NCBI RefSeq assembly: GCF_033439725.1 | Contig: NW_026944385.1 | Coordinates: forward strand, 3,319,001 to 3,383,000 | Source: Neurospora tetraspora | Taxonomy: Eukaryota; Ascomycota; Sordariomycetes; Sordariales; Sordariaceae | Direction of reading: 5' to 3' | Length of the DNA: 64,000 nucleotides | Shown here: positions 11,344-25,200 of the stretch, in pieces | How the letters are laid out: each line of letters begins with the position of its first letter | Position numbering within the stretch: the stretch's first letter is position 1 | Made by a program: the position numbers and the translations under genes | The notes under the pieces: generated by a model | Databases searched by the model: none | What the model saw: only the letters and a program-made list of their open reading frames with translations | What the model was told of the DNA's origin: nothing

Positions 11344-14026
11344 CTAGATCTGACCCATGAATCCTCCACTCTGATAAAACCGCATCTGGTGCTCTCGCAG
11401 ATCCGCCCAGCTCCTTAGTTCCATCTCTTCGTCCTGCGGAGTCATAGTCCCATCACCCCGGTCCGTGTTCCCCGGCCCAGTCTTCTCCAGCCTCATGAGA
11501 ATGTCTAGAAAGCGGGTGAGAGGCTCTTGAGCTTTGGTGGCCATGGGCCCTTTCCGGCCAGGAGCATCGTGGACGAGCGTGGAAGCCACCTGACGAACCT
11601 TATTGATGAAGGATCCGCCATTGGGCTCCATGTTGCGTTGAGAGATGGAAGCAAGCACGACAAGGAGATTCTGGACGATAAGCTCACGCTCGGCGGTCAT
11701 GTTCTCATCAATGGGATCAGATAGCTGCTCTGCAGCAGCGTGTAGAGCAGCAGCCGCAACGCTCTTACTATCATGGGAAACCCCGTTGCTACCGCCGACG
11801 CCATTTTCCACGGCCGTAACTGCGGCATATGCTTGTGCTGCTTGATTGCGGGTATGCTCTCGATGGGCGTCGCGAAGGTTCAAGTAGCGTTCGACATAGT
11901 AGGAGCGTGTCGCGACCTGTGACGCATAGATATTTGCCTTTTGGATCTCATACTGAAGTAGACGACGGCGTTCAGGATCGTTGTTGATAACATGCCGGAT
12001 GTCTGAGGCCGGCTGATGTGCAGGATAGGCGGGTGGGCAGTACTGGAATCCACTGTCGCCAAGAGCGTCATGCGGCGCGGAAACTTGAGGTAGCTCACCC
12101 AGGCTTGCGTTGGCGGTATTGCTGTCTAAATTTAGAGTGAGTTCTGGGGGCATGCCTTCCATGACCTGTTTCACACCTTGCAAGCATTCGTGTAACATGT
12201 CCTTCTGATCCTGAAAGGGCAGTGTCGTCAGGCCGTACGATAACTCGATGCCAACCAGCGAGTTCATGGTCATGTAAATCTTGATGGCCTGTACGAAGCC
12301 CGTCAGGCGCGACACGATAGAAGGGGGCTGCACCAGGATTTGGGATGGAAGAATAAACTCGTCGTCCACCTCGGCCGGGAAATCGGGATACGGCTCGGCG
12401 GGTGTCGGAGGGGGGAACACTATTTCGCCCATGGGCCCGCCGAATTGCATCATTGAGCGGACACCTAGAAACATGACCCAGAAGACACGCTTGCCGATCT
12501 GGTCCTGTACATAGTCAAAGGCAGGGCCCCTGTAGGTGACTGCGAAAAAGTCACGCGGTTTATGGTATCCCAGTTCTCTGATGATGTTGGAAGCTTCTGA
12601 CATGAAGCGGCGACACACCTTCCATTGCAAAGTGTAAGCAGCAGCCAAGCCGAGGAAATAGCTTGTGACTGCGTCGTAAACCGTCATGTCTTCTCGGTTA
12701 TAGAAGTAAGAACCACGGGCTTCCATGGCCACATGGCGGCAACGGTCAACGAGATGAATGGCCTTGGGAAACAGATTCATGCCATGTTGTGACTTGAGAT
12801 GCAACCGTGCTGTCCTGGGAAAGGAGGCAACCAGACAGCCAACCATGCTCGCGAGCAAGGCCAGAAATTCGTGGCTCTTTTGGTCTTCCCGGTTGGCCAG
12901 TTGCTGACGGAAGGTAGGCTCGTGGGGAAAGGGCGTCAAAGGATGGATATAAGTGAAGAAGTCGTCGACGAGGAGAAGCAACACGGGCCATGGGGCTATA
13001 GCTTCGGCATCGAGGATAGCCTGACTGTGCCCATGCGGCTGTGAATGGCCGCCTTGCGGGTTGCCAGCGATGGAAATCAAAGTCTGGGCCGCATTGTGAG
13101 GCTGCGCATTGTTATTCGGCAAGGCGGGTTCGAGTCGCGGACGCTTCGCCGCTCTGGCAGCCTCTGCGTGCCTATTGGGAGGACCTCGACGCCTCATTTC
13201 CCTAGCAAACGTACAGTCGACCTGGAGATCGCGACATGGCCGACAAGGATGAGTCTCATCACACTACATGAAAGGTCAGCTCTAAGATCAAGGTATGTAA
13301 GCGTTCTAATTAGCCAGGCTTTACCTTGACTTTCCTTGAACTGCACATGTCACACGCCCTCCGCAGGCGAGTGGTCTTGGACTGGGGTTTGGCTGTTGGA
13401 GAAGATCCTGGAGGGGTTGTCTGGGAAGCCATTTGAAGTGCCTGTGTATAGATGGCCACTGCTTCGGGCGGGTATGATTGACTATTTGCAACATTGCCCA
13501 GGTCTGTGGGTGGTTGTGGTGGTTGAACAACGACGTCGGGAGCAGCTACGACGGCAGCTTGGAGAGCTTGGAGGTCATGGTTGGCAGCGGCATGGTGGGC
13601 AGCCGCTGCAAGGACGGTAGCATGGGCATCAACATGGAATATCGGCGAAGATATCGTCGAGGATTCTGGTTGTGGTTGTGACTGTGCACGTGTTGGAGGA
13701 GGTAGTTGAGGGTCTCCAATTTGTTGATGCTGATGTTGGTGTTGGTGTTGTTGCTGTGACTGCGCTGCCGGCTGGTGTTGTGGGTGTAAGTGCCCGCCGT
13801 GGTGCTCTGTGGAGATAGCACCTGTAGAGGTCGAGTCGGGTGGTCTTGATTGTGTTGACTGTTGGTGATCAGAATGTCTAGAGGTAATGGCTGACGACGT
13901 TGTTGCTGTACTACCAGCAGTGGCAGCAGCCGGGACAATTGTAGGCGCGATAGCTGATGGTGATGGGCTTATCGATGTTGTTGTTGTCAATGGCGGGAGT
14001 GGAGGTTGTGTTATAGTATCCGACAT
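11344..14026 (-). CDS. Zn2Cys6 transcription factor, possibly COL-26/BglR-like
   Basis: Two exons, 14026-13325 and 13263-11344, intron 13324-13264 (GTAAAG..GTAG), encode 873 residues. The intron splits the zinc cluster exactly: C225, C228 (CDMCSSRKVK) then C235, C241, C244, C251 (CDETHPCRPCRDLQVDC), the six-cysteine pattern of Gal4-type DNA binding. The long N-terminal part is rich in Q, H, T and P. After the cluster comes RRRGPPNRHAEA, then a fungal-specific middle region (PWPVLLLLVDDFFTYIHPL and onward). This arrangement recalls the COL-26/BglR regulators of glucose and starch response, but that is from memory and not proven. The start is set at 14026. Upstream in-frame codons run into a transposon end at 14207, so an upstream start at 14287 is artificial. 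Confidence 0.88.
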
Positions 14027-14435
14027 GATTCTGATGAACGAGGGACCCGACGGAGACCTGGCTGGATCCCGAGTCACAAGCCAGCGTTCGGTAGAATCGC
14101 GGATGGAGTTTCCAATCCAAAGAGTCGGGATGAGAGGGCTCCACAAGAGTTCTGCTGGTAAGACCGGATGATAAGCCGTGCGCCACGTGACTTTACCACG
14201 AGTGTACAGTCCGATGCTGGTTTGTTTGTTAGCCAGGTACTCTTGGTATACTGGACAATATCCATCCCGAATTGTCCCAAACCTCACAAGGACAAAATAA
14301 ATGGCTAAGCACGGATCGAAAAGTCATTAGAAAGATTCAATATGACATATTGAACTTCAGAAATAGTATATTCAAGGTGAGATAACGCTTTAATCATGAA
14401 ACAACACGAAGCAATTAGACCTAGGGAAGTTGATC

Positions 14436-14499
14436 GCTGTGCGTTGAAAACACGGTGTCAGTCCCCACTTTTGAATTGAGCCGCCAGATATACACACAT
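14436..14499 (+). repeat. Left terminal inverted repeat of the inner DNA transposon
   Basis: Starts GCTGTGCGTTGAAAACACGG and pairs with the right end at 25623-25684 with one substitution and a small indel plus a few transitions. Base composition is normal; RIP did not alter it. Confidence 0.85.
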
Positions 14500-15139
14500 G
14501 CATTAATATCGATATGCCAGACCTTCAAGATCTATAACTCCGCCGTTTTATACTCGATTTGTATTCAAATTTGACGATTCTGATCGGATTTTGAAGGCGA
14601 CAAGATCTAAGATAGCTATAGTAATAAAGTACTATACAAATAACTAATAGCGTTAAGCAATATACGTAATGCTAGTTGTTAGCGAGTATTTACGTAAAAT
14701 TGTATATATTATTGTTATTAGTAAACGTTAGGTTTAGAGATTGAAGAAGAATTATGATACAATTAGGTAGTTATATCCTTAGCTTCGTATACCTTTTAAT
14801 CCGACTATATTGGCACCTTAGGTTATAGAAGTTAATATAGTTGATTATAGACGAGAGTTCGAAGCTATATTTAATTTATCGCTATATAGGAAGTCTTCGA
14901 ACTCCTTTAATATAAATCCGATTTATACTTCGATAAAATACAATACTTTCTAACTAACGAATTAAATATATATATATTAAGGAGTGCTATATCGAAGTAA
15001 TTAAAATCTTCTAACTAGAGTAATGAAAGGATGGCCTATAAGATTTCCTAACGTAATGAGCTATTATAATTAGATTAGTTAAGAAAGGTTTTTAAATTCT
15101 CTATAGAAACATATATTTTTTATAATAAGTTTGGTATTT

Positions 15140-15338
15140 TATAGGGCTAAGGCCCGGGCTGTGGCGCTCTAGTTATCGACTAGAGTTATTATAAGGCGCC
15201 GTGGCTATATATATACAGCCTCCATTAAAACTTCGCATTTTCGGTAGAGCTGCCTCTCAAATAAAACTTTCCTTCTTTATAGAACCTTAATTAAACTATA
15301 CGACCAATACCTATATTAACTGTATTATCTCCATTATA
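15140..15338 (+). repeat. 5' LTR of the gypsy element
   Basis: Direct repeat of 21511-21709, aligned from TATARGGCTAA through the shared CTCTAGTTATC and GCGCCGTRGCTAT blocks to the end. Differences are mostly C/T and G/A transitions caused by RIP. The terminal TG is now TA. Ends are placed by alignment to within a few bases. Confidence 0.85.
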
Positions 15339-15899
15339 TTAGGTTCTATTATAATGAACCTAATAGAATAGGATAAGTAACCGCTATAGTAATAGTAATA
15401 GGGCCTACCTACCTAAATAGTTATAGTTGGAATTCTTATAGAATTTTCCGCCGTTATAGCCGCCGTAGCCGTAAAATAAGAAGAAGTTATAAAGAGAGAA
15501 ACCGTACACTTCGTACGAAAGAAAGAAGACTTCGCTAGGACGTTATTTACTAGCGACGTATTTGCCCAAATAATAAGAATAGCGCTCAATATATAGCTTA
15601 TTATTTAAAATTAATAAAAATCTTTTAACGTTAATATAATTACTATAATAATTACTATTACCCCGAGCGCCGCAATCGGTATTATATAAAAAGTCGTTCC
15701 CTGCTATAATTTTAAATATAAGAATATCCGTTAGCCGAAATAGGATAGAACCGCCTCTATATTTAGTTTCTATATTACCTAACTACGCTTTATATATAAA
15801 GAAGAGAAGTCGGCGGGAACTATTACTAATAGTAAATTGGGTTGGTTAATATTATTAAACGGCCTCCCGGCTGATAAAATAACTAAAATAGAAGCCTTC

Positions 15900-18800
15900 T
15901 AGCGCTATAGCGGTATTAGCAATACCTATAAACCCGAAAATTTCTTTAATTACTTTAAATTAATTTTTAATGAAAAAAATAAAATAAAAACTAACCCTAA
16001 CCAATTTACGTACTATATAATAGAGAGAAAACTAATTCTTATCAGACTAATTCCTTATATTCGAAGAAAACCTTACGAAAATTAAAGGCTTTACTTAGGA
16101 AAATAATTCCAAGCTAACCTAATTAGAAACTTCTATATTTAATACTTTCTACAACTAATTAATTGTAATCCGTATACCCGAAATTTACGACTTCTATATC
16201 GAATAAATAAAAGATATTGCATAGAAATTTAAAATTAATAAAGCTTTCCGTAATATTAGGAATAATAATAAAAGATACAATAATCGTTATTAGAATTCCC
16301 TTCCTAGCGCAATTTTACGCTTACTCTTAAATACTCTAAAAATATAAACGGTAATATTATAATAAATTATATTAAAATAAAGAATCACCTTAATAATAAG
16401 AATATTAAGTATATTAAATAGGTCTCTTAGGACGAAAGAAATAAATATTGTATTTTAAATTTCTATTTCTATTACGGAATTAGTAAATATATAATCGGTA
16501 GTTATGTATATTAGCCGGTATAATATCCCCTTGTAGGTATTAAATTTATTAAAATTAAATATAAGGTAGAACTTGTGTTAGAAGATAGTAATAAATATTC
16601 TTCCTTTAAAGAATTAAAAAAAGAGTAGCTTCTTTATAAAATCGAATAAAGGAATATTCTAGAATATTAAGTAAAGAAGCAGGAATTGAAAATTTGCCGG
16701 GATTTATAGAGATAGATATTATTAAAATACTTATTACTATTAATAATGAAGATTGTTTCTATACCCTCATTAATAAAGGTTATTAGTGCAATATTATAAT
16801 TAGTAAAAATATTATTAAAAAATTAAAAAATCCCGTTATACTTATATTTAAAAGATAAATACGAACAGCTTTAATAGAAATAGAAGGGGCGGAGATTAAA
16901 GGGATTATTTATTTTAGGGTAAATATTTATAAGTATAAATCTATTATTTATACTTACGTAATCCTTAAATTACAATTCCCTATTTTTCTAGGGAAATTAT
17001 AATTAACCGTTCTAAAAACTTATTCTATCCCTTATAAATATAAATTCTAATACGGAATAGTTAATTATTAAATCCCGTATTTAGAATATTCCTCAAAAAG
17101 TTTCTCCCTAAAAGCTAAGGAGCTTAGAAAAATAGTATATTATTTAATAACTATATTTAAAATTATAGTAAATAGGATTAAAAAAAAGAGCGGCCGGTAA
17201 ATTGCAGAATTAGCGATATTTGTAGTAAATTTACAAAATATTAAGAAAGCCTTTAAATTTAAAGTTAGTATAATAAATAAAGAATTATAAAAAGTAATCC
17301 CTATAAAGATATACGATTATTTTTAAAAGTAAAAGGAGGCTAATAAAGTTAATTCCAATTACCCAAGTATTAATTATAAGATTGAATTTAAGAAAGATAA
17401 AAACGGTAAGGAGCCGTCTCTCCTTTATAATTACCTTTATAATACATTACGAAAAGAATTTTTAATACTAAAAAAAAAACTTTAGAAATCTTCTTGATAA
17501 AGGTTTCATCCGTACTAATAATTTAGTTACCGTTGCGCTAATTCTCTTTATTAAAAAATTAGGAGGAGGTCTTCGGTTCTATTACGATTATAAAATTCTT
17601 AATATTATTATTAAAGTAAATTAGTACTTATTACCTTTAATTAAAAAAACGCTTAGAATTATTGCTAAAGCGAAATAATTTACTAAAATAGATATTGAAT
17701 AGGCGTTCTATAAAATCCGTATAGCTGAAGGAGAAGAAGGGAAAATAGTATTTTAAATTTAATATTAGTTATTTAAATAGTTAATTATAGCTTTCGGACT
17801 ATTAGAAATACTAACGACATTTTAATAGTATATTAATAGTATTTTAAACAATTATTTTAATAATTTTACTTTAATATATATAGACGATATATTAGTCTTT
17901 TCATTAGGCTCTAAAGTAAATTATTTAGTTAAAGTGCGTAAAATTATTAAATATATAACTATCGTTAAATTTTATATAAACCCTAAAAAATACGAATTCG
18001 TAATAAAGAGTATTAAATATTTAAGTTTTATTATTATTATAAGTATTAATACTTAAGCGGACCCGGAGAAAATTAAAGCGATTATCGAATAGGAGGTACT
18101 TACGTTTTAAAAAGGGATACGAAGTTTTTTTTTTAATTTATTAACTATTACTAAATATTTATTAAAACTTTTTCTTCAGTTATAAGATTACTAATAATCT
18201 TTACAGGTAAGGGAGTCCCCTTTAAATAAATTAAATAATATAATATATTTTTTAAAAAATTAAAGGAGTTATATACTAAAACTCCTATTTTTATTTGGTA
18301 GGATCCCGATTTACTTATTCTTTTAAAAATAGATTATAGTAAATATAATTTCGGTAATATCTTTATTTAAAAGAGGGATAAATAAAAAATAATAATTATT
18401 TATTATTCCTAAAAACTTACCCCCGCTAAATATAATTACTTTATTTATTATAAGGAAATGCTTACAATTATTGAATATATAAAAGAGTAGTCTATAGAAT
18501 TTAGGAATTATAAAAAATTCGTTATTATTATTAATTATTATAATTTCGAATACTTTATAAAAGGGTAGAAACTTTCTAAATAGTAAATACAATAGGCCGA
18601 ATTTCTCTTATAATTTAATTTCGAAATCTTTTACCGCCCGGGGAAATTCGCCGTAGTTCTTAATATTCTACTATATCGGGATTAAGACTACCCTAACGAA
18701 GAGGATATAAAAGTTAAGGAAATATAATTAATTCCCTAATTTATTTTTAAAAATTATATTCGTATAATCGTTTCTTTTATTATAGTAGGGGAGAGTGTAA

Positions 18801-20290
18801 GAATATTTAAAAGTTTAGATTTGCAATAATCTTCGAAAAGGTCTCCTAAAAAAACGAAGTCTAATAAATTGTCCGCTAAATTATCATTAATAAAAATAGA
18901 ACCCTCCTAATTTCCATATAGGGTTTAAAAATTTAATTTGGCGAATAAATTATCGATAGGTTTAATAAATTATATTATAGAAGCCGTATTTAAATTTTAA
19001 GAATTTCCATTATTACCGGAACTATAACCCTATATATATCCTTAGAAAATATTAAAAAGGAACGTTCTCTATACCCGTATTATTTAAAAAATATACGATT
19101 TAAAGGCTTTTAGGTACCCCGGGAAAAAAAGTACTATTTATATTATAAATAAAAACTTTTATTAATTGCTAATAGGTATTTATATCCGTCGGTTTTTAAT
19201 TAATTACAATATTTGTAATAAAGTAAAATACTAAAGAGATTAAAAAAGAGGATTATTAAAGCCTCTTCCTATTCTAAATTAATCTTTTAAAGATATTTAA
19301 ATAAACTTTATTATTAATCTCCCCCTTATAAGAGGCTACGTTAACTTCTTTATTACTAAAAATAAGTTTAGTAAATCGGTAATTCTAAAACCAATACCTT
19401 CTATAGAAGTAGAAATAATAGTAGAAATTGTTCTTAGGTACTTTATATAATATTATAAGTAGCCGTAATCTATCGTTAATAATAAAGATACTAATTAGAT
19501 TAATCAATTTCAGAAATATTTCTATAATTTACTAAATATCAATTAATTTTTAAATACTACTTTTTACCCCTAAACCGATAGTAGCCCCAAGAAAATAAAT
19601 TAGGAAGTATAAGCCTTCTTAAAAATTTTCGTCAATTACGCCTAAAACGATTAGGATTATTAGTACTTAATAATATAATTAGCGATTAATAACTGAATTA
19701 ATACTTATATTAATATATTTCCATTTTTTACTATTTATAATTATTATCCGTAATCCCTAGTAACCCTAGTAATTCCCTTAATAGAAATAGATTTTAAAAA
19801 TCTATAAATAAAAAATAAAGATTTCGTCGCAATACTATAGTAAATTATAAATTTATATTGAATAATTATAGTAATTTCTATATAAGAATAAGAACGTTTT
19901 ATTAATTATAAGAAGTAATTAATTAAAATTTTTAAGGTAAGGGATAAAATTTAATTAAAATTTAAAAACTTTATTATAACGTGCCCTAAAAAGAAATTTG
20001 ATTAAATTTACGCAAAGTATATAATATTTCAAATTCTTGGCCCTTTTATAGTAAAGCTCTCCGATTTCTCTTTAAAAATCTTTAATAAATTTTATATAAA
20101 TTTACTTAGGAGGGTTCGTAATAACCTTTTATTAGGCTAAATTAGTACAAAACTTTAATCGTTAATTATTATAATCAATAGGGAGAAAGAGTATTTCGTA
20201 AATAAAATCTTTTACTATATAATTAAAAAAGGTTATAAAATAATTTTAATTAATTACATTAATTAGGTATAATAGTTTTAAGAATTATTA
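15900..20290 (+). pseudogene. Decayed gag-pol of the gypsy element
   Basis: Domain remnants in order: gag-like NPNQFTYYI near 16.0 kb; protease region near 16.75 kb (LINKGYQCNIIIS, whose Asp is lost to RIP); reverse transcriptase with KIDIE.AFYKIRIAEGEEGK near 17.69 kb and YIDDILVFS; RNase H; integrase with an altered HPETDGSTE-like block near 19.56 kb and a NQE..AYL-type helix; chromodomain. Stops are nearly all TAA or TAG where CAA, CAG, TGG or CGA would be expected. No function remains. Confidence 0.8.
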
Positions 20291-21510
20291 AAAGAGTTCG
20301 CTAATATAGTAGCCTTAAACCGTTTCGAAGCGAAATATAGCCCAGCTAATATTAATAATAAATTAATCGACTATTTTAATACGGAATATACGAAGTAATA
20401 AAGATAATAGTAAAGGAATAAAAAAAAAGGGTAATAATTATCGATTCTAAATTTTTCTAATTTTTCCTCAGTATTTTACGCTTTTAATTATTTTTAATCT
20501 CTATAGCCTCTAACCGCTTTTCGAACGATTCGAAGCGGGCTATTAATTTTACTATAGTAAATTCCCTGAAAGGAAAGGCGGGGGTCGGGGGAGTAGCCGG
20601 AATAGCGGGAGTAATAAAGGTCGGAGGAATAGCAGCGGCGTTATTAAGGGTTAAAAGGAAATAGTTATATTCTTATTTAAAAGTTTTAATTAACCGAAAT
20701 TTATTCTTACTAAAGTAAATAAAATAAAAGAGATTTACGAAGAGATAGTACTATCTTCATGTAATTTAGTAATATAGCATTAAATAATTATAATTTTAAG
20801 GACGTACCCGAAGGCTTTCGTCTTTTCTTTACCAGAAGTCGCCGTTTCCTAAATTATAACGAACTTTTAAATTAAAGATAAAGCCCGGTCGTACTATTTA
20901 CTATTATTATAATAAATTATATATACCTAATTTCTAAACTTAATATAATATTTATACAGAACGTTCAAATACGAAATATATGGGACTTCGGAAAAGTTAT
21001 AATCTATTTAAAGAATAAATAAAGTTAATAACAATTTTTTAAAATAGAAGTAATAAGGAAAGTTTATTAGTAAATACTTAAATTTAATAAATTTAGGCTT
21101 CTTAGAAGTAGCAACGGGGTTTTTAATACGTTTACAACAAGTATCAGCCTCATAAGAGGGGGATTAGGAACTACATAATAATAGCGAAGACGAAACTTCG
21201 TTCTTAAATAATTAAAATAGAGACGGGGACAGTTCGGACGAAATTAAATGAAGTATTTGATTTAATTAGGAAAGATAAGCGAGGAATTAATTGGGGGATA
21301 GTAATATTTGTTTTAATAATTTAAGCGACGGTTAGAAAAAAAAGAAAAAAGGAAAGAAAAAGGGAAAAGAAGTCGGGGGAGGGGTTTTTATATATAATTC
21401 TAAAAGTATATATATACGTACGCTACCATTCATTACCAATTACCTTTGTCGGTCGAAATAGAAGGAGCGAATATATAGAGGGGTAGGAGGAGGGAGGAGG
21501 GGAGTAATAT

Positions 21511-21709
21511 TATAAGGCTAAAACCTGGGTTGTAGCGCTCTAGTTATCAATTAGAGTTATTATGAGGCGCCGTAGCTATATTTGTATAGCTCTTATTAAA
21601 ACCTCGTATTTTCAGTGGAGCCGCCTCTTAGATAGAATTTTCCTTTATTATAAAACTTCAATTAAGCTATACGACCAGTACCCATATTAACCGTGCTGTC
21701 CTCGTTATA
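21511..21709 (+). repeat. 3' LTR of the gypsy element
   Basis: Direct repeat of 15140-15338 as described for the 5' LTR. DNA of the host transposon, including its transposase C-terminus, resumes directly after it. Confidence 0.85.
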
Positions 21710-21715
21710 TATAGG

Positions 21716-22200
21716 ATAGATATTAAAAGGTATATTTCTATAATTAGAGAGTATACTAATTAGGGGTAAACGGTTTTATTTATTATTGGTATTAATTATA
21801 AATAGCCTTATCAACGTAATATATTATAAAGGAGTAACAGATATAAATAGTTTCGTTATATAATTAAAAGAGGAGGTATTCTTTAAAATAAATTTCTTTT
21901 CCGCCTAATATAGTATTTTAGTAATAAATAACGTATTGTAGTATAAATACCCCTCTATTAAAAACGCGTATAATAATAGAAGTATATTATTTTGGTTCTT
22001 ACCGCTATATTTCCTAGATTTTAACCCCATAGAGGCCTACTTTAGTAATGTGAAGGTATATATAAGGCGGTAATACTAGTAGGCTAGTAATAACTAATTA
22101 AAAGAGGGCGAATTCAAGAATTTTTTTAAGGGGGTAGCGTAGGTAGTAGGGTAAGAGGTTTATACTATACGAAGGTACTACTATTAAATGTATATGCCTT
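21716..22200 (+). pseudogene. C-terminal remnant of a Tc1/mariner-like DDE transposase
   Basis: The + strand reads through stops as EEVFFKINFFSA, then a remnant matching the second Asp region (VINNVLQ, from an original VMDN-like motif), ILWFLPLYFLDFNPIEAYFSN and FKNFFKGVA. This follows the DDE_3 fold order, with the last catalytic acid being the E of NPIE. The N-terminus is on the other side of the gypsy insertion. Confidence 0.7.
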
Positions 22201-25200
22201 CTAACGAACTTAATAAGGCTAGCGAATTAAAGAATTACGTTACGTTGTATAGGGATTAATTATACGAATTGAAATTAATAAGGACGGTAGTATAAAATAT
22301 TAAATTATATAGTAAATATACTGAATTAAATATAGTTAGAATCGAATATAATTAAATACCTAATCGAATAATATAAGACGAAAAAGTAAGAAAATGGCGT
22401 AAATTTATAATAATAGTAATAATAATGATAAAGACCCCCAAAGTACTAGAAATACTAGAAATCCTTTAAAATCAATATAATTTACTAGTATAGTATTTAT
22501 TCATATAATAATCCTTCGTATATATAATCCCTTCTTTAATTTATATAATCCCCTTCGTATATTTATTGAATTTCGTTATTATTATCATTATTATCTAGTT
22601 CGTTAACGGTTACGTTAGGGTCCTTATTATTATACGGATTATTATTTAAATTATTCTCTTCGTTGTAGATGAAGCTATTATAAATACGGTCGTTATTGAA
22701 GTTTGGAGGGGCGTAGCAATTTTAAATATTTTACTATAGCGAATTTAGGAGGAAAGTATCTAGTTAATATAATAATTAGCGACGTACGTAACTATTAAAG
22801 TATAGATACTTTTTATAGCTATAATAATGCGCTAGGGTTAACGGTTTATAGTAAGGGTATTAAAATTCCCCAGAGCGGTAATAAAGATGATTATTATATA
22901 TAATTTCGTTCGAAGTAGAAATATTCTTTAATTGCTTTCTTAATTATAATATAAATACCTTCGTCGATTTTATAATCGAAATACTACTTTATAGGGAAAT
23001 TGTATATTTAGTAGAAGGATAGTCGCTTAATTATGAGGGATTTTTAAATATTATAGAGCGCGTTCCTTAGTACGTTATTCTTACTAAATTTGGGCGCGTA
23101 TTTAAAGATAAATTACTTTATAAAGTCAGTAACGAGGGAGTTAAACGGTCGGTCTAATAGTAATGAGGGTAGAGGGGAGGAAGGTTGAGGATTGTTATTA
23201 TTATTAGCGCGAAAAGTACTAGTACGAAATATATTAGTGCGAGAGGTGTTAACGCTAGGTAAAGTAAATAAAATAGGTCAAGTAGGTAAAGTAGGTTCAA
23301 CCGCCAATTCTATACCTATTGTCCTTATATTTATACCCCTATAATCGTTGAAGGGAGGTATTGAAAGTAAGGTAAATAATATTCCAACTCTATTATTATT
23401 ACCGTTAATTCTATACGTATTGCTATTAATTTAATAATTATTCTAGAGGTTAAAATTGAAGACTTAAGGCAGCGGTACGTAGTTTCCTCCACTACCGCCG
23501 CGTTTCGTACCCGGGATAGTATATAGTATAAACGGTTAAAATTATTAGTAATTAGATTGTCTAAATATTAGCGCGCCAGCTTAAAGAACTGACTACTATT
23601 AAAACGAACTAAATTACTGCGAAATTATATTAGCGGGATGTTGGTTAATAGTAGTCTACTTATTAATAATAGCGCTAATTTAATTAATAAGATCCTTTAC
23701 TATTAAAGGGAAATAATATTTCTAATTAAATCTAACATAGTATTAATAATATTTTTGCCCCTTATAGTAATTCTTATATTCGCGCCCAATTTTATATCCC
23801 TACGTCTTAATTAGTTTATTGTATAATAAATTAGACGATTCTCTACCCTCTTTTTGGGCTTCGCGTTTAGTTTCGCGACGGTTTTTGAGTTTGTATAGTA
23901 TCGAGTTAATTATTAACTTTCGATTAAAGTTAATTGTTTTAGACTATTTAGAAGTATTAACGGGCGTAGCGGCGGGCGCGGTAATAAGTATAGATAGCTA
24001 GTAATAGGAGTTGATAGATTAGGACTATAATTAGAATTAGGAATATTGTAACTAATTAATTACTTTATAAAAGAAGTAATTCGAAATAGGGTGGGCGTAT
24101 TAAAGATAGAGGTAATATTTAGCCGTAGGAATCTTCTAATAATACGGATATAAGCGGTAATTATTATAAAATATTGTTTAACGGGTTATTGGAGAAAATT
24201 AAGTATTACCTTCGAAATATTATAATATTTAAATGGTGTAGTTAAATTTTCGCAATTAATCTTTTTAAAAATAATATAATTTTAATAGAGCGTAATACCT
24301 TTCTTATTCTTCTCTTATATATTAATTCATTAATTTATATATTATATAATAATATTAGGGTTTATACTGAAGAGGTTATATTCGCTGCGGGCTACTTTTA
24401 CAAAGTTGCCCTTTACTTTCTGTACTTTAATTACGAATTCGATATTAAAATTACTGTAGTCCTTTATATCGATATTACTGCTATTATCTTTCTCAATTCG
24501 AATATAGTCGGTCGAAACGAAAGTAGGTAATTTGCCGGGCTATATAAAGAAATTATTAAAATAGGTATTTACTATTTATAATTTATTATATATAAATAAA
24601 ATATATAGAAAATCGGAAATTGGGGGGTAATTTTTGAAATATTACTACGGTGCGGGATTTTTAGGCTAATTACCGACGAAATAGAGGAATAGAAAGTATA
24701 ATATTAGTTCGTTCGTTAAATTTAATTTCGTTTTATAATTTCTACGGCGAATATATATATTTTTTGTATAATTTACGGCTATTATTTACAATCAGTAATA
24801 AACGGTCTCTATTTTTATTATTAATTAGAGTTTTGTAGCGGAGAGGTTATTATTTTTTAGTTCGATAATGTAGTAATTTAGGAGTTTAATTATAATTTTA
24901 AAGGGGGGTGGGAGTTCGAAAGGACGAAATAATGGCGGAAATTCGAGAGGTCGAGGGAATTCAAAAGGTTGAGGGAATTCGAAAGGTTGAGGGAATTAAA
25001 GTTGGAGGAGGAGCGGTCGAAGAAGTTAAAAAGGAAGCGGTCGATAGGGAAGAAATTAAAAATCTAAATATAATTTGTAAACTATTTGAAAAAGCGGCGG
25101 GAACTATAATAGAAATTGTATATTGCTTACTAATAATATTAGCCTTCCTTAGTTTCGAAATATTATTATTATTTAATATAGAATTATTATTTTGAATAAT

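Larger units (their letters stand above)
15140..21709 (+). mobile_element. Ty3/gypsy chromodomain retrotransposon, RIP-mutated
   Basis: About 6.57 kb bounded by two direct repeats of about 200 bp (LTRs). Reading the + strand through stops gives the gypsy order: gag (15.9-16.25 kb), aspartic protease (about 16.75-17.0 kb), reverse transcriptase (17.35-18.05 kb) with YIDDILVFS intact at about 17880-17905, RNase H (18.29-18.62 kb), integrase (18.96-19.9 kb) and a chromodomain-like EEEYFVNKIL stretch near 20.19 kb. That is protease-RT-RNase H-integrase-chromodomain, as in fungal chromoviruses. Heavy RIP leaves stops in every domain. It inserted in the inner DNA transposon, separating its transposase. 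About 1.2 kb between the chromodomain and the 3' LTR is not explained. Confidence 0.9.

Noticed and set aside
13310-14287. 325-codon frame that would start the Zn2Cys6 factor at 14287
   Set aside because: The first codons lie within the MITE end (14207 inward), so the extension is transposon sequence; MSDTITQ at 14026 is the likely start.
24908-25195. 95-codon + strand frame in the RIP block
   Set aside because: Arises from a GAGGGAATTC-type tandem repeat in mutated transposon DNA; ends in a stretch of AT-driven hydrophobic residues.
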